Assembly: GCA_030426945.1 (NCBI GenBank)
Contig: JAUHXL010000009.1
Location: forward strand, 1 to 40,859
DNA length: 40,859 nucleotides
DNA from: a bacterium
GTDB taxonomy: Bacteria > Myxococcota_A > Bradymonadia > UBA7976 > UBA1532
Direction: 5' to 3'
The notes beneath the pieces are model-generated. The model ran no database searches. It was not told where the DNA came from and was given only the letters and a program-made list of their open reading frames with translations. Positions 8,960 through 15,688 of the stretch are shown here, piece by piece. Made by a program: the position numbers and the translations under genes. Positions within the stretch are counted from its first letter, which is position 1. Each line of letters opens with the position of its first letter.

Positions 8960-10360
8960 TCAGGGGCGCGGGCCGACGCCCGCGGGCGGCTCGGGGAGCC
9001 AATCGTCGGTGCCATCGAACTGGGCGGCGTCATCGGTCTGGACGCTCGGCGCGTCCCCGCCGTAGTGGTTGCCGGCCAGATCGGCGTCGATGTCGCCGCC
9101 GATGTCGAGGACGTCGGCGACGGCGCCGATCAGCGTCGAGCCGGTGATGGTGGCGGTGGTGCGGGCCAGCATCATGGCGTAGGCGGCGTCGTCGAAGACG
9201 CTGGCGGTGACCACCATCCCCTCGGGCGCGCGGGCGACGTGCAGCGGGCAGTGGCAGCCGGTGAACCGCACGTGGTCGAGGACGGCCCCGCCCCCGTTGA
9301 ACAGCGTGCAGTCGGGCGAGCGCCGCGGGTGCTGGAGGTCGATGGTGCTGTCGGTCATGCGCAGCACGCCGCCGCGGACGATGACCGACGCGCCGCGCAG
9401 CACGTCGACGCGCTGCATCTCGGCGCCGTTGGTCAGCTCGAAGGCCCGGCCGCAGTCTTCGAGCCGGGTGTCCGTCAGGCGGACGACCCCGTCGTCGAGG
9501 CCCTGCACGCAGGTCAGGGCGTGGCGCACCCGCAGGTGCGCGGCGTCCAACGTGCCGTTGACGCGCAGGCCGGCCCAGCCGCCGGGGCCCTCGACGCGGA
9601 CCGGGGCGTCGGCGGTCCCCTCGACGCGCAGGGCGCCCGCGACGTCGATGCGGGCGTCTGGGTCGGTGACGGTGATCGTCGAGCCGGCGCACACGACCAG
9701 CGTGGTGTCGGCCCGCACCACGGCCGCGCCGGCGAGCTCGATCGCGCCGCACCAGCGGCCCTCGGCGTCGCCGCCTTCGAAGCGCAGGACGGCGGGCGGC
9801 GCGGCGTCGGCGCGGCCGGCGTCGTCACCGGGCGGGGGCGCGGCGTCGATCGGGCTCGCGTCGCCCGGGGGTCGGGCGTCGCTGGGCGCGCGGGCGTCGG
9901 GGGGTCCGGCGTCCGGTGCGGGGGCGGCGTCCGGTGCGGGGGCGGCGTCCGGTGCGGGGGCGGCGTCCGGTGAGGGGGCGGCGTCCGGTGAGGGGGCGGC
10001 GTCCGGTGAGCGCGCGGCGTCGGGTGAGAGCGCGGCGTCCGGTGAGCGCGCGGCGTCGGCAGGACCACCGGCGTCGAGGGTCGCGTCGGGCGCCGGGGCG
10101 GCGTCGTCGAGCGCGGCGGCGTCCCCCGCCGCCGCGGCGTCCTGGCCGGGTCCGGCGTCGGGCGCCCGCGCGGCGTCAGGCGCCGGCGCGGCGTCGGGCG
10201 CGGCGTCGGCGCCGACGCCCTGCGCGGCGTCCCTACGGCCGCCGTCGAGCGGCGCGCCGACCTCGGCGGGGTCGTCGCCGGGCCCCGACGACGCGCCGCC
10301 GTCGTCGCAGGCCGTCACGGCCAGCGTCAGCACCATCACCGCCCACACGCTGCGTCGCAT
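8960..10360 (-). CDS. Lipoprotein with PDAA-repeat linker and right-handed beta-helix-like domain
   Basis: A 466-residue protein with a lipobox (LAVTAC; Cys 18), so it should be lipid-anchored at the cell envelope. Residues about 40-190 are an Asp/Ala/Pro-rich low-complexity linker built of PDAA units, common in Myxococcota and Bradymonadales lipoproteins. The rest (about 195-440) is a series of short strands with repeating turns such as GALRVEGTADAPVRVEGPGG and VRLTDTRLEDCGRAF, resembling parallel beta-helix proteins with DUF1565/NosD-like repeats. No catalytic residues stand out. The linker is encoded by an 18-bp tandem repeat, so its length may vary between strains. The start codon has a GGGG-type ribosome site. 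Neighbours suggest an envelope-associated role but nothing more specific. Confidence 0.75.
   Translation of the reverse strand: MRRSVWAVMVLTLAVTACDDGGASSGPGDDPAEVGAPLDGGRRDAAQGVGADAAPDAAPAPDAARAPDAGPGQDAAAAGDAAALDDAAPAPDATLDAGGPADAARSPDAALSPDAARSPDAAPSPDAAPSPDAAPAPDAAPAPDAAPAPDAGPPDARAPSDARPPGDASPIDAAPPPGDDAGRADAAPPAVLRFEGGDAEGRWCGAIELAGAAVVRADTTLVVCAGSTITVTDPDARIDVAGALRVEGTADAPVRVEGPGGWAGLRVNGTLDAAHLRVRHALTCVQGLDDGVVRLTDTRLEDCGRAFELTNGAEMQRVDVLRGASVIVRGGVLRMTDSTIDLQHPRRSPDCTLFNGGGAVLDHVRFTGCHCPLHVARAPEGMVVTASVFDDAAYAMMLARTTATITGSTLIGAVADVLDIGGDIDADLAGNHYGGDAPSVQTDDAAQFDGTDDWLPEPPAGVGPRP
9909..10052. repeat. 18-bp tandem repeat, 8 copies (PDAA linker)
   Basis: Eight consecutive 18-bp units of the form GCGTCCGGTGCGGGGGCG. 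The first three are identical; later ones carry one to three changes (GCG to GAG, GGGGG to GCGCG). On the minus strand each unit encodes six linker residues (PDAAPA or PDAAPS type), so gain or loss of units keeps the reading frame. Confidence 0.9.
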
Positions 10361-10483
10361 CGCGACCCCCGCCGGCTTCGGGAGAAGGCCGCGCGCTCGA
10401 CGCGACCGCCCCTCACCCTAGCAGCCCGTGGCACAGTCGGGGCACTGCGCGGTGTTACGGCCCGGAACGCTCGGCTCGGCGTA

Positions 10484-10525
10484 GCGAGCGCGAGGCGATG
10501 TCTTCGGACATCGTCGCGCTCTCGC
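10484..10525. terminator. Long stem-loop with TTCG tetraloop between two minus-strand genes
   Basis: GATGTC-TTCG-GACATC forms a perfect core. It extends outward as GCGAGCGCGAGGC pairing imperfectly with GTCGCGCTCTCGC, giving a stem of about 19 bp. It lies between the DUF11 gene stop (10631) and the lipoprotein start (10360). There is no T-tract on the minus strand. It probably acts as a terminator or RNA-stabilising element for the DUF11 transcript. Confidence 0.45.
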
Positions 10526-10630
10526 GCCTTGATCCGAGCTCTCGGTGGCGCACCCCGCTCGACCCCCCGATGCGCAACAGGCTGCGACCGGGGCGCCGCG
10601 CGCGGTGGCTGCCCGCGTCTGCCGACCCGG

Positions 10631-11419
10631 TCAGGGCTGCAGGCACACCTGGTAGGCCGCGATGTAGCCGGGCGACTGCGGGAAGGCGGTGATGCCCGAG
10701 AAGCAGTCGTTGCCCTCGCCGAACCCGCGGAACGCCGCCACCATCGCGTTGTTGAACGTGTAGGTCATCACCAGGCGATCGGGCGTCGGCTGGGCCCAGG
10801 TGCCGGTGTAGCCGGGGGGCGCGTTCGCGAAGGTCAGGGTGCCGTTCGCCTCGAGCGTCAGGGCGTGGCTGCTCTGGCTGCTGGGGTACAGCAGGCACTC
10901 GAAGAACGACACCAGATCCTGCCCGGTGCAGTGGCGCACGAGGGCGGCGCGCGGGCCGGCGATGGGCGTCGCGACGTAGCTCAGCGACTGGGTGTAGCTG
11001 AGCGCGTTGTTGGCGACGCTGTCCTCGCGCGACGAGGTCTTGGCCTCGACGACGAAGTCGTGGGGCACGCGGCTGACCGGCAGGGCCAGCTCGAAGCTGA
11101 GGGTGGCGCTGGCGCCGCGCCGCAGGCGGCCGAGGTTGCAGGTCAGGTGGGTGTCCTGCAGGGCGCAGGCGCTGTCGATGGCGCCCAGCGTGCCCAGCAC
11201 GTGCACCGTCGGGCTGGTGTGCGTCTCGGGCAGCGCGACGCCGACGATGACGTCGTTGGCCGTGCGGTTGCCGATGTTGTCGACGGTCACGTCGTAGCGC
11301 GCCATCACGTCGGGCAGGGGCGCGGCGGGCCCCTGCAGGTCGACGGTCAGGTCGGCGCGGGCGAAGGCCTGGGGCGCGGCGAACAGCACGGTCAGCAGGA
11401 TCAGCAGTCGAGTGGTCAT
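10631..11419 (-). CDS. Secreted DUF11-domain protein
   Basis: A 262-residue protein with a clear signal peptide (MTTRLLILLTVLFAAPQAFA). The N-terminal half is one DUF11-type Ig-like domain: DVMARYDVTVDNIGNRTANDVIV, then LTCNLGRLRRGASATLSFEL. The C-terminal half is a separate domain with Cys residues in HCTGQDLVSFFECLLYP, NDCFSG and YQVCLQP, which probably form disulfides; I do not recognise it. I chose the ATG at 11419 because the signal peptide begins there and GGAGGGAG precedes it; the track start at 11464 lacks both. It is probably periplasmic or surface exposed and of unknown function. Confidence 0.75.
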   Translation of the reverse strand: MTTRLLILLTVLFAAPQAFARADLTVDLQGPAAPLPDVMARYDVTVDNIGNRTANDVIVGVALPETHTSPTVHVLGTLGAIDSACALQDTHLTCNLGRLRRGASATLSFELALPVSRVPHDFVVEAKTSSREDSVANNALSYTQSLSYVATPIAGPRAALVRHCTGQDLVSFFECLLYPSSQSSHALTLEANGTLTFANAPPGYTGTWAQPTPDRLVMTYTFNNAMVAAFRGFGEGNDCFSGITAFPQSPGYIAAYQVCLQP

Positions 11420-11493
11420 GCGGGTCTCCCTCCGTTGGCGACGGGCCATCTGCCCGACGCTCACGACGGTAGGGGGCGGGGCTGCGCGGGGTG

Positions 11494-11515
11494 CACCCCA
11501 CTTTCGTGGGGGGTG
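11494..11515 (-). terminator. Hairpin directly after the SDR-hydrolase gene
   Basis: CACCCCAC, loop TTTC, then GTGGGGGGTG form an almost perfect stem. It starts two bases beyond the minus-strand stop codon at 11517. There is no T-run, but the position fits a transcript end for the TetR/SDR operon and separates it from the DUF11 gene. Confidence 0.45.
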
Positions 11516-11516
11516 G

Positions 11517-13328
11517 TCAGCGGCTGGGCCCCGACGCGCGGCGCAGCACCTCGGCCAGCTGCACCGGGTGGGTCAGCGGCAGCTGGTGGCCGGCGGCGGG
11601 CACGGTGACGGTGTCGACGTGCGCAGGGGGTGGGCGCACCAGGGGATCGCGCTCGCCGTGCACGAGGGTCACCGGCACCGACAGCGAGGCCAGCTGGGCG
11701 GTCAGCCGGGCCCGCACCGCGGCGCGCGACGCCCACGCCAGCCACCGCGCGGTGGCGCGCGCGACGCCCGGCCGGCGCAGGTGCCCCAGCAGGCGCGCGC
11801 GGGTCGCGGGGTCGGCGCCGGTCAGCTGGGGGGCCGCGGCGCGTCCCGACAGCCAGCGCAGCACGCGCGCGGTCAGCGGCGCCCAGCGCATGAACGGGGG
11901 CGCCGGTCGCTGCAGGAAGAAGGGGGACACCAACACCAGTCCGGCCACGCGCTCGGGGTGGGCGGCGGCGTACTCGACGGCGAAGGCGGTGCCCAGCGAG
12001 TGGGCGACGATGCGCTGGGGCGCGGTCGCCGGCGCCGCGAGGGCGCGCAGCCAGTCGCCGGGCGCGCCGCCGCCGTCGCCGCTGAGCCCCAGGCCGGGCA
12101 GGTCGGGCCGCAGGGACGCGACGTCCTCGCCGGTGGCCGCGCGGGTCGCGTCCCAACAGTCGCCGTCCAGCAGCAGGCCGTGCAGGTACACCGTGGGGGC
12201 GCCCCGCGGCCCGCGGACGAAGGCGCGCGCGCCAGCGGCCTCGACGGTCCGGCCGGTGGCGGCGGTCGCGCCGCCGAAGTCGGCGGCGCGCAGGAAGTCG
12301 ACCCAGCGGCGCAGGGCCACGTCGATGGGGGGCAGCGCCAGGTCCAGCCGCGCGGTGAGGTTGCGCAGGGGGCGGGGGTCGTAGCGATCGGCGCTGATGA
12401 ACGACAGCGACTCGGGGTGCGCGCCGGTCAGGCGGGCGGGCAGGCGGCGCAGCAGCCCCACCGGCACCCGCCACCGCGGCGCGCGCACGCCCAGCAGGTC
12501 GGCGGCGCGGCGCACCAGCGCGGGCAGGGTGGGGGTGGCGTCGTCGAACACGACGACGTGCGCGCCGGCCGAGGCGGCGTCGCCGGGCAGGCGGGCCATC
12601 AGGGCGGCCAGGAAGTCGACGGTCACCGCGGGCAACCAGGTGTCGGCGCCGCCGGGCAGGGCGGGCAGGCGGCCACGGGCCAGCTGGTGCAGGGTGTCGG
12701 CGAGGCCCGTGAACTGGGTGGTCTCGCCCGTGCGGCTGTCGCCGATGACCATCGCGGGGCTGACGCGGGTGAGGGGCACGCCGTGGGTGTCGGCGGCGCG
12801 GGCGACGCGCACGTGCGCCTCCATCTTCGACGCCTCGTAGGCGCCGTGCGCGGCGTAGTGGTGGTCGAGCGCGGCCGCGTCGTCGACGTCGAGGGCGCGG
12901 GCGGGGGCGCCCTCGGTGCGATAGCCGCTGACGTGTACGAAGCGGCGCAGGTGGGGGCGGCCGGCGAGGCGCTCGATCAGCTGCAGCGGGGCGGCGACGT
13001 TGGCCCGGTGGGCCGCGGCGCGGTCGATCCCGAAGCCGAACAACGCGGCGAGGTGGAAGACGGCCTCGGCCCGCTCGAGCGCGGCGTCGCCGTCCGCGTC
13101 GAGGCCCAGGTCCGGGGCGGCGAGGTCGAAGGGGGCGGCGCGCAGGCGGGCTGGATCGCCGCCGCGCGCGGCGATCCAGTCGCGCAGCGCGGGAAGCTGC
13201 GCCGCGGGGCGACGCAGCAGCGCGCACACCTCGACCCCGTGGCGGGTGAGCTCGATCAGCAGCCAGCGGCCGATGAGACCCGTCGCGCCGGTGACCACCG
13301 CGTGCTGTATCTGTAGATTGACCGTCAT
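11517..13328 (-). CDS. Fusion of NAD(P)-dependent epimerase/reductase and alpha/beta hydrolase
   Basis: A 603-residue two-enzyme protein. Residues 1-350 are an extended SDR: Rossmann motif GATGLIGR (13-20) and catalytic YEASK (Tyr164, Lys168), similar to the NAD-binding domains of thioester reductases and ketoreductases. Residues 365-603 are an alpha/beta hydrolase with nucleophile elbow AHSLG (Ser444), acid in GERDP (Asp561) and GHQLP (His581), so the triad is complete. Such fusions suggest sequential reduction and ester hydrolysis of a lipid or small hydrophobic substrate, which is not identifiable here. The start has a GGGAGAA ribosome site. It lies 45 nt behind the TetR gene on the same strand and is probably repressed by it. 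Confidence 0.85.
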   Translation of the reverse strand: MTVNLQIQHAVVTGATGLIGRWLLIELTRHGVEVCALLRRPAAQLPALRDWIAARGGDPARLRAAPFDLAAPDLGLDADGDAALERAEAVFHLAALFGFGIDRAAAHRANVAAPLQLIERLAGRPHLRRFVHVSGYRTEGAPARALDVDDAAALDHHYAAHGAYEASKMEAHVRVARAADTHGVPLTRVSPAMVIGDSRTGETTQFTGLADTLHQLARGRLPALPGGADTWLPAVTVDFLAALMARLPGDAASAGAHVVVFDDATPTLPALVRRAADLLGVRAPRWRVPVGLLRRLPARLTGAHPESLSFISADRYDPRPLRNLTARLDLALPPIDVALRRWVDFLRAADFGGATAATGRTVEAAGARAFVRGPRGAPTVYLHGLLLDGDCWDATRAATGEDVASLRPDLPGLGLSGDGGGAPGDWLRALAAPATAPQRIVAHSLGTAFAVEYAAAHPERVAGLVLVSPFFLQRPAPPFMRWAPLTARVLRWLSGRAAAPQLTGADPATRARLLGHLRRPGVARATARWLAWASRAAVRARLTAQLASLSVPVTLVHGERDPLVRPPPAHVDTVTVPAAGHQLPLTHPVQLAEVLRRASGPSR

Positions 13329-13373
13329 ATTTTTCTCCCGAAGGGCGTCGTGGATACGGGGCCGGGCCGCCGA

Positions 13374-13952
13374 TCAGCGGTCGGGCGGGGTCAGCAGGGG
13401 GCGCAGCGTGGCGGCGACGTCGCGCAGCGGGCCGGCGTCACCGAAGGCGCGGCACATCACCAGCGCGCCCTCGAGGGCGGCGACGGCGCCGCGGGCCAGG
13501 GACGCCGCGGCGGGGGCCGGGTGGCCGTCCGCGCGGAGGCGCTCGGCCAGCGGCGCGGCCCACCGCTCGTAGGCCCGGCGGGTGGCGGCGCGCAGGTCGG
13601 GATCGTCGTTGGCCACCTCGAGCGCGACCACGGTGACCGGGCAGCCCGCCCGGCAGGCGGTGGTCTCGATCTGGCCCGCGAGCCACCCGATGGCGGCCTC
13701 GACGGCGTCGGCGGTGGTGGGCGTCGCGGCGACGACCGCCTCGAGGGCGGCGGCGAACTCGGCCGCGTGCGCCTCGACCACGGCCGCGGCGAGGCCCGCC
13801 TTGCCCTGGGGGAAGTGGAAGTACATCGAGCCGCGGGGCGTGCCGCTCTCGGTGAGGATCTGGTTCAGCCCGGTGGCCGCGTAGCCCTGCGCCTGAAACA
13901 GCCGGCTGGCCGTCTCGATCATGCGCGCGCGGGTCTCGGCGCCTTTGCTCAT
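13374..13952 (-). CDS. TetR-family repressor, LmrA/YxaF (QacR-like) subgroup
   Basis: A 192-residue regulator. The N-terminal helix-turn-helix covers about residues 8-56 (TRARMIETASRLFQ to SMYFHFPQGKAGL). The ligand-binding half has GCPVTVVALEVANDDPDLR and ALEGALVMCRAFGD, the pattern I associate with LmrA/YxaF-type repressors, which respond to small aromatic or drug-like ligands. The operator-like site at 13987-14004 overlaps its own promoter and resembles the known LmrA/YxaF box, supporting the subgroup and autoregulation. GAGGAG precedes the ATG by about 9 nt. It is first in an operon with the SDR-hydrolase fusion. Confidence 0.88.
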   Translation of the reverse strand: MSKGAETRARMIETASRLFQAQGYAATGLNQILTESGTPRGSMYFHFPQGKAGLAAAVVEAHAAEFAAALEAVVAATPTTADAVEAAIGWLAGQIETTACRAGCPVTVVALEVANDDPDLRAATRRAYERWAAPLAERLRADGHPAPAAASLARGAVAALEGALVMCRAFGDAGPLRDVAATLRPLLTPPDR

Positions 13953-13982
13953 CGGGGGGCTCCTCGGGCCGGCGTCGGGTTC

Positions 13983-14011
13983 AAGGTAGACCGGTCATCA
14001 TATTTTGTCAA
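13983..14011 (-). promoter_or_regulatory. Sigma70-type promoter of the TetR operon
   Basis: On the minus strand, TTGACA (14006-14011), a 17-nt spacer and TACCTT (13983-13988) end 30 nt upstream of the tetR start codon. The -35 is a perfect consensus match; the -10 matches at three positions including the first two. The operator described separately covers the spacer and the upstream edge of the -10. Confidence 0.65.
13987..14004 (-). promoter_or_regulatory. LmrA/YxaF-like operator
   Basis: The minus strand reads AATATGATGACCGGTCTA, with the palindrome GACCGGTC. As I recall it, the Bacillus subtilis LmrA/YxaF box is AWTATAtagaNYGgTCTA; this site agrees at about 15 of 18 positions. It sits inside the TetR promoter, so repressor binding would block RNA polymerase. 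The consensus is from memory and should be checked. Confidence 0.6.
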
Positions 14012-14035
14012 GCGGCGGTCGGCGCGCCGGGCGGC

Positions 14036-14986
14036 TCACTCGCAGCCGCACGCCTCGGTGAGGCCCGGCACTGCGAAGGTGGGGATGGGGCTGCAGGTGC
14101 CCTGAAGCTGGAGCGTGGCGACCACGGGCAGGTGACCGCCGGGCGTGACGTCGTGGCCCTCGAGGCAGGCGCTCTTGGCGAGGAACGTGACGTCGTAGGT
14201 GCGCTCGAGTAGCGGCTCGATCCCGGCGGCTGCGATGCACTCGAGGGTGCTCGTCGAGGGCGTGAAGACGCCGCGGGCGGTGTAGTCGACGACGGCGCAT
14301 GGATCGGCGTCGGCCTCGAGCGGCGCCAGCATCTCGGTACGCAGCTCACCCGGCACGTCGGCGTAGACACATCCCGGCCGGTCGAGGCCGTCGGCGAGAT
14401 CGGCGCAGGCGTGCTCTTCCTGGGGCTCCTCGAGCACCAGCTCCACCGTGCGATCGAAGGTCGTGGCCACGCCCTCGACGTCCACGCGCAGCCGCAGCCG
14501 GACCCCGTCGAGGGCCTCCCAGCCGAGCTGCAGCTCGATGCTGCCGGTGTTGAGGGGGCCCGCGCCGCCGTACAGGGTCATGTCGAGGACGGTCTCGCGG
14601 GTGTCGGGTAGGATGTCCGACGCCCACGCAGGCTCGGGATCCACCCGGAAGCGCACGCGCACGCTGTCCCCTTCGGCGAAGCCGGCGTCGTCCGGGAAGT
14701 CGACCCGCGGCTGGATCATCGTGCCGCCCTGCCAGCCCCAGACGTAGGGCACGGTGCCGTCGTCCCCGACGCCGTAGTCGCCGTGGTGGCCAGCGAACCG
14801 GACCTCGAAGGCGTCCGTGCTGGGGAGATCGGGGTCGTCGGGGGCGGGCGCCGGGGCGCCGCCGCTGCCGTCGTCGGATCGGCCAGCCTCGGCCTGGTCG
14901 TCGGCGTCGGCGGGGCCGCAGCCGGGCGCGGCGAGGCAGAGCATCAGCAGGGCGAGCGCGGGCAGGTCGAAGGGCGGCTGGTTCAT
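14036..14986 (-). CDS. Putative lipoprotein, uncharacterised
   Basis: A 316-residue protein starting MNQPPFDLPALALLMLCLAAPGC, a lipoprotein signal with Cys 23. An acidic, Gly/Ala/Pro-rich linker follows (to about residue 55), then a mature domain beginning AFEVRFAGHHGDYG. The C-terminal half is Cys-rich (about nine Cys, ending EACGCE), which suggests disulfides. I recognise no family. I chose the ATG at 14986 because the lipoprotein signal starts there, with GGAAG upstream; the longer track ORF adds 62 residues of non-secretory sequence. It is probably monocistronic, with the RRM gene's terminator between the two. Confidence 0.7.
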   Translation of the reverse strand: MNQPPFDLPALALLMLCLAAPGCGPADADDQAEAGRSDDGSGGAPAPAPDDPDLPSTDAFEVRFAGHHGDYGVGDDGTVPYVWGWQGGTMIQPRVDFPDDAGFAEGDSVRVRFRVDPEPAWASDILPDTRETVLDMTLYGGAGPLNTGSIELQLGWEALDGVRLRLRVDVEGVATTFDRTVELVLEEPQEEHACADLADGLDRPGCVYADVPGELRTEMLAPLEADADPCAVVDYTARGVFTPSTSTLECIAAAGIEPLLERTYDVTFLAKSACLEGHDVTPGGHLPVVATLQLQGTCSPIPTFAVPGLTEACGCE

Positions 14987-15071
14987 GGTGGCTTCCGGTG
15001 GTCGGGTGAGTCGGCTGCACTCGACGCCGGCGTGCCGTGGATCTTTCCACCGGGGGAGAGATGAACCCCCG

Positions 15072-15101
15072 AAACGAAAAACGGGGCCCGAAGGCCCCGT
15101 T
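15072..15101 (-). terminator. Rho-independent terminator of the RRM gene
   Basis: On the minus strand, AACGGGGCC, loop TTCG and GGCCCCGTT form a perfect 9-bp stem followed by a T-rich run (TTTTTCGTTT). It lies 36 nt beyond the RRM stop codon. It is the clearest intrinsic terminator in the window. Confidence 0.88.
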
Positions 15102-15137
15102 CTCGTCGGCGGTACCGACGCGGTCAGACCCGAGGGT

Positions 15138-15443
15138 CTACCAGCGACCACCGCCCGAACGGCCGCCGCCACCGCCGCCGCCGCCGCCGCTGCGACCGCG
15201 GTCCTGCGCCTCGTTCACCTTGACCGAGCGGCCATCGATGCTGGTGCCGTCCATCTCGGCGATGGCGTTCTGCGCCGCGTCCGAGTCGGCGAACGTGACG
15301 AACCCGAAGCCGCGCGAGCGGCCGGTCTCGCGATCGGTGATGACCTTCGCCTCGGTGATCTCACCGAAGGACTCGAAGGCCTGGTTCAGACTGGCATCGG
15401 TGGTGTCCCAGCTCAGGCCACCCACAAACAACTTCTTCGACAT
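15138..15443 (-). CDS. RRM-domain Gly-rich RNA-binding protein
   Basis: A 101-residue protein made of one RNA recognition motif (residues 3-80) and a short Gly/Arg/Ser tail with nine Gly in a row. RNP2 is LFVGGL (5-10) and RNP1 is RGFGFVTF (44-51), both intact with the aromatic RNA-stacking residues. Bacterial proteins of this size (the cyanobacterial Rbp type, also common in myxobacteria) bind single-stranded RNA and are often cold-induced. The ATG at 15443 is preceded by a GAGAG-type ribosome site; the much longer track ORF is a shadow extension. A strong terminator follows, and two hairpins lie in the 5' leader. Confidence 0.92.
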   Translation of the reverse strand: MSKKLFVGGLSWDTTDASLNQAFESFGEITEAKVITDRETGRSRGFGFVTFADSDAAQNAIAEMDGTSIDGRSVKVNEAQDRGRSGGGGGGGGGRSGGGRW

Positions 15444-15489
15444 CTTGCACTCTCGGCCTCTCGGGCTTTCCCCGGATGGCCTCAGGATA

Positions 15490-15537
15490 CGGGCGAAAGG
15501 CGCCCGACGGACCATCGCGCAGCCAGCGGTGGCTGCG
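15490..15537. promoter_or_regulatory. Two hairpins in the RRM gene leader
   Basis: CGGGCG-AAAGG-CGCCCG (15490-15506) and CGCAGCCA-GCGG-TGGCTGCG (15518-15537) are perfect stems of 6 and 8 bp, lying 47-94 nt upstream of the RRM start codon. A structured leader would fit cold-dependent or autogenous control, but this is inferred from position only. Confidence 0.35.
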
Positions 15538-15688
15538 TCGACGGCGCACTTAGAGCACAGCCACCGACGAGAAAGATAGGCAAATCGACCGAGGGGTCGG
15601 CGCCAGGGGAAACGCGACGGTTGGCGATGGGGCGGGCGAGGCGCCGGCGCGGGCCGGTGAGATCGGCGGCTCGCGCCGGCGGCGCGGC

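Noticed and set aside
11412-13316. 634-aa plus-strand ORF opposite the SDR-hydrolase
   Set aside because: It is a Gly/Gln/His-rich shadow; both catalytic domains are clear on the minus strand.
13310-13340. Possible second LmrA/YxaF box (AATATGACGGTC) at the start of the SDR-hydrolase gene
   Set aside because: Spacing between the AT-rich and GGTC parts is 3 nt shorter than in the first site, and it overlaps the start codon; likely coincidence.
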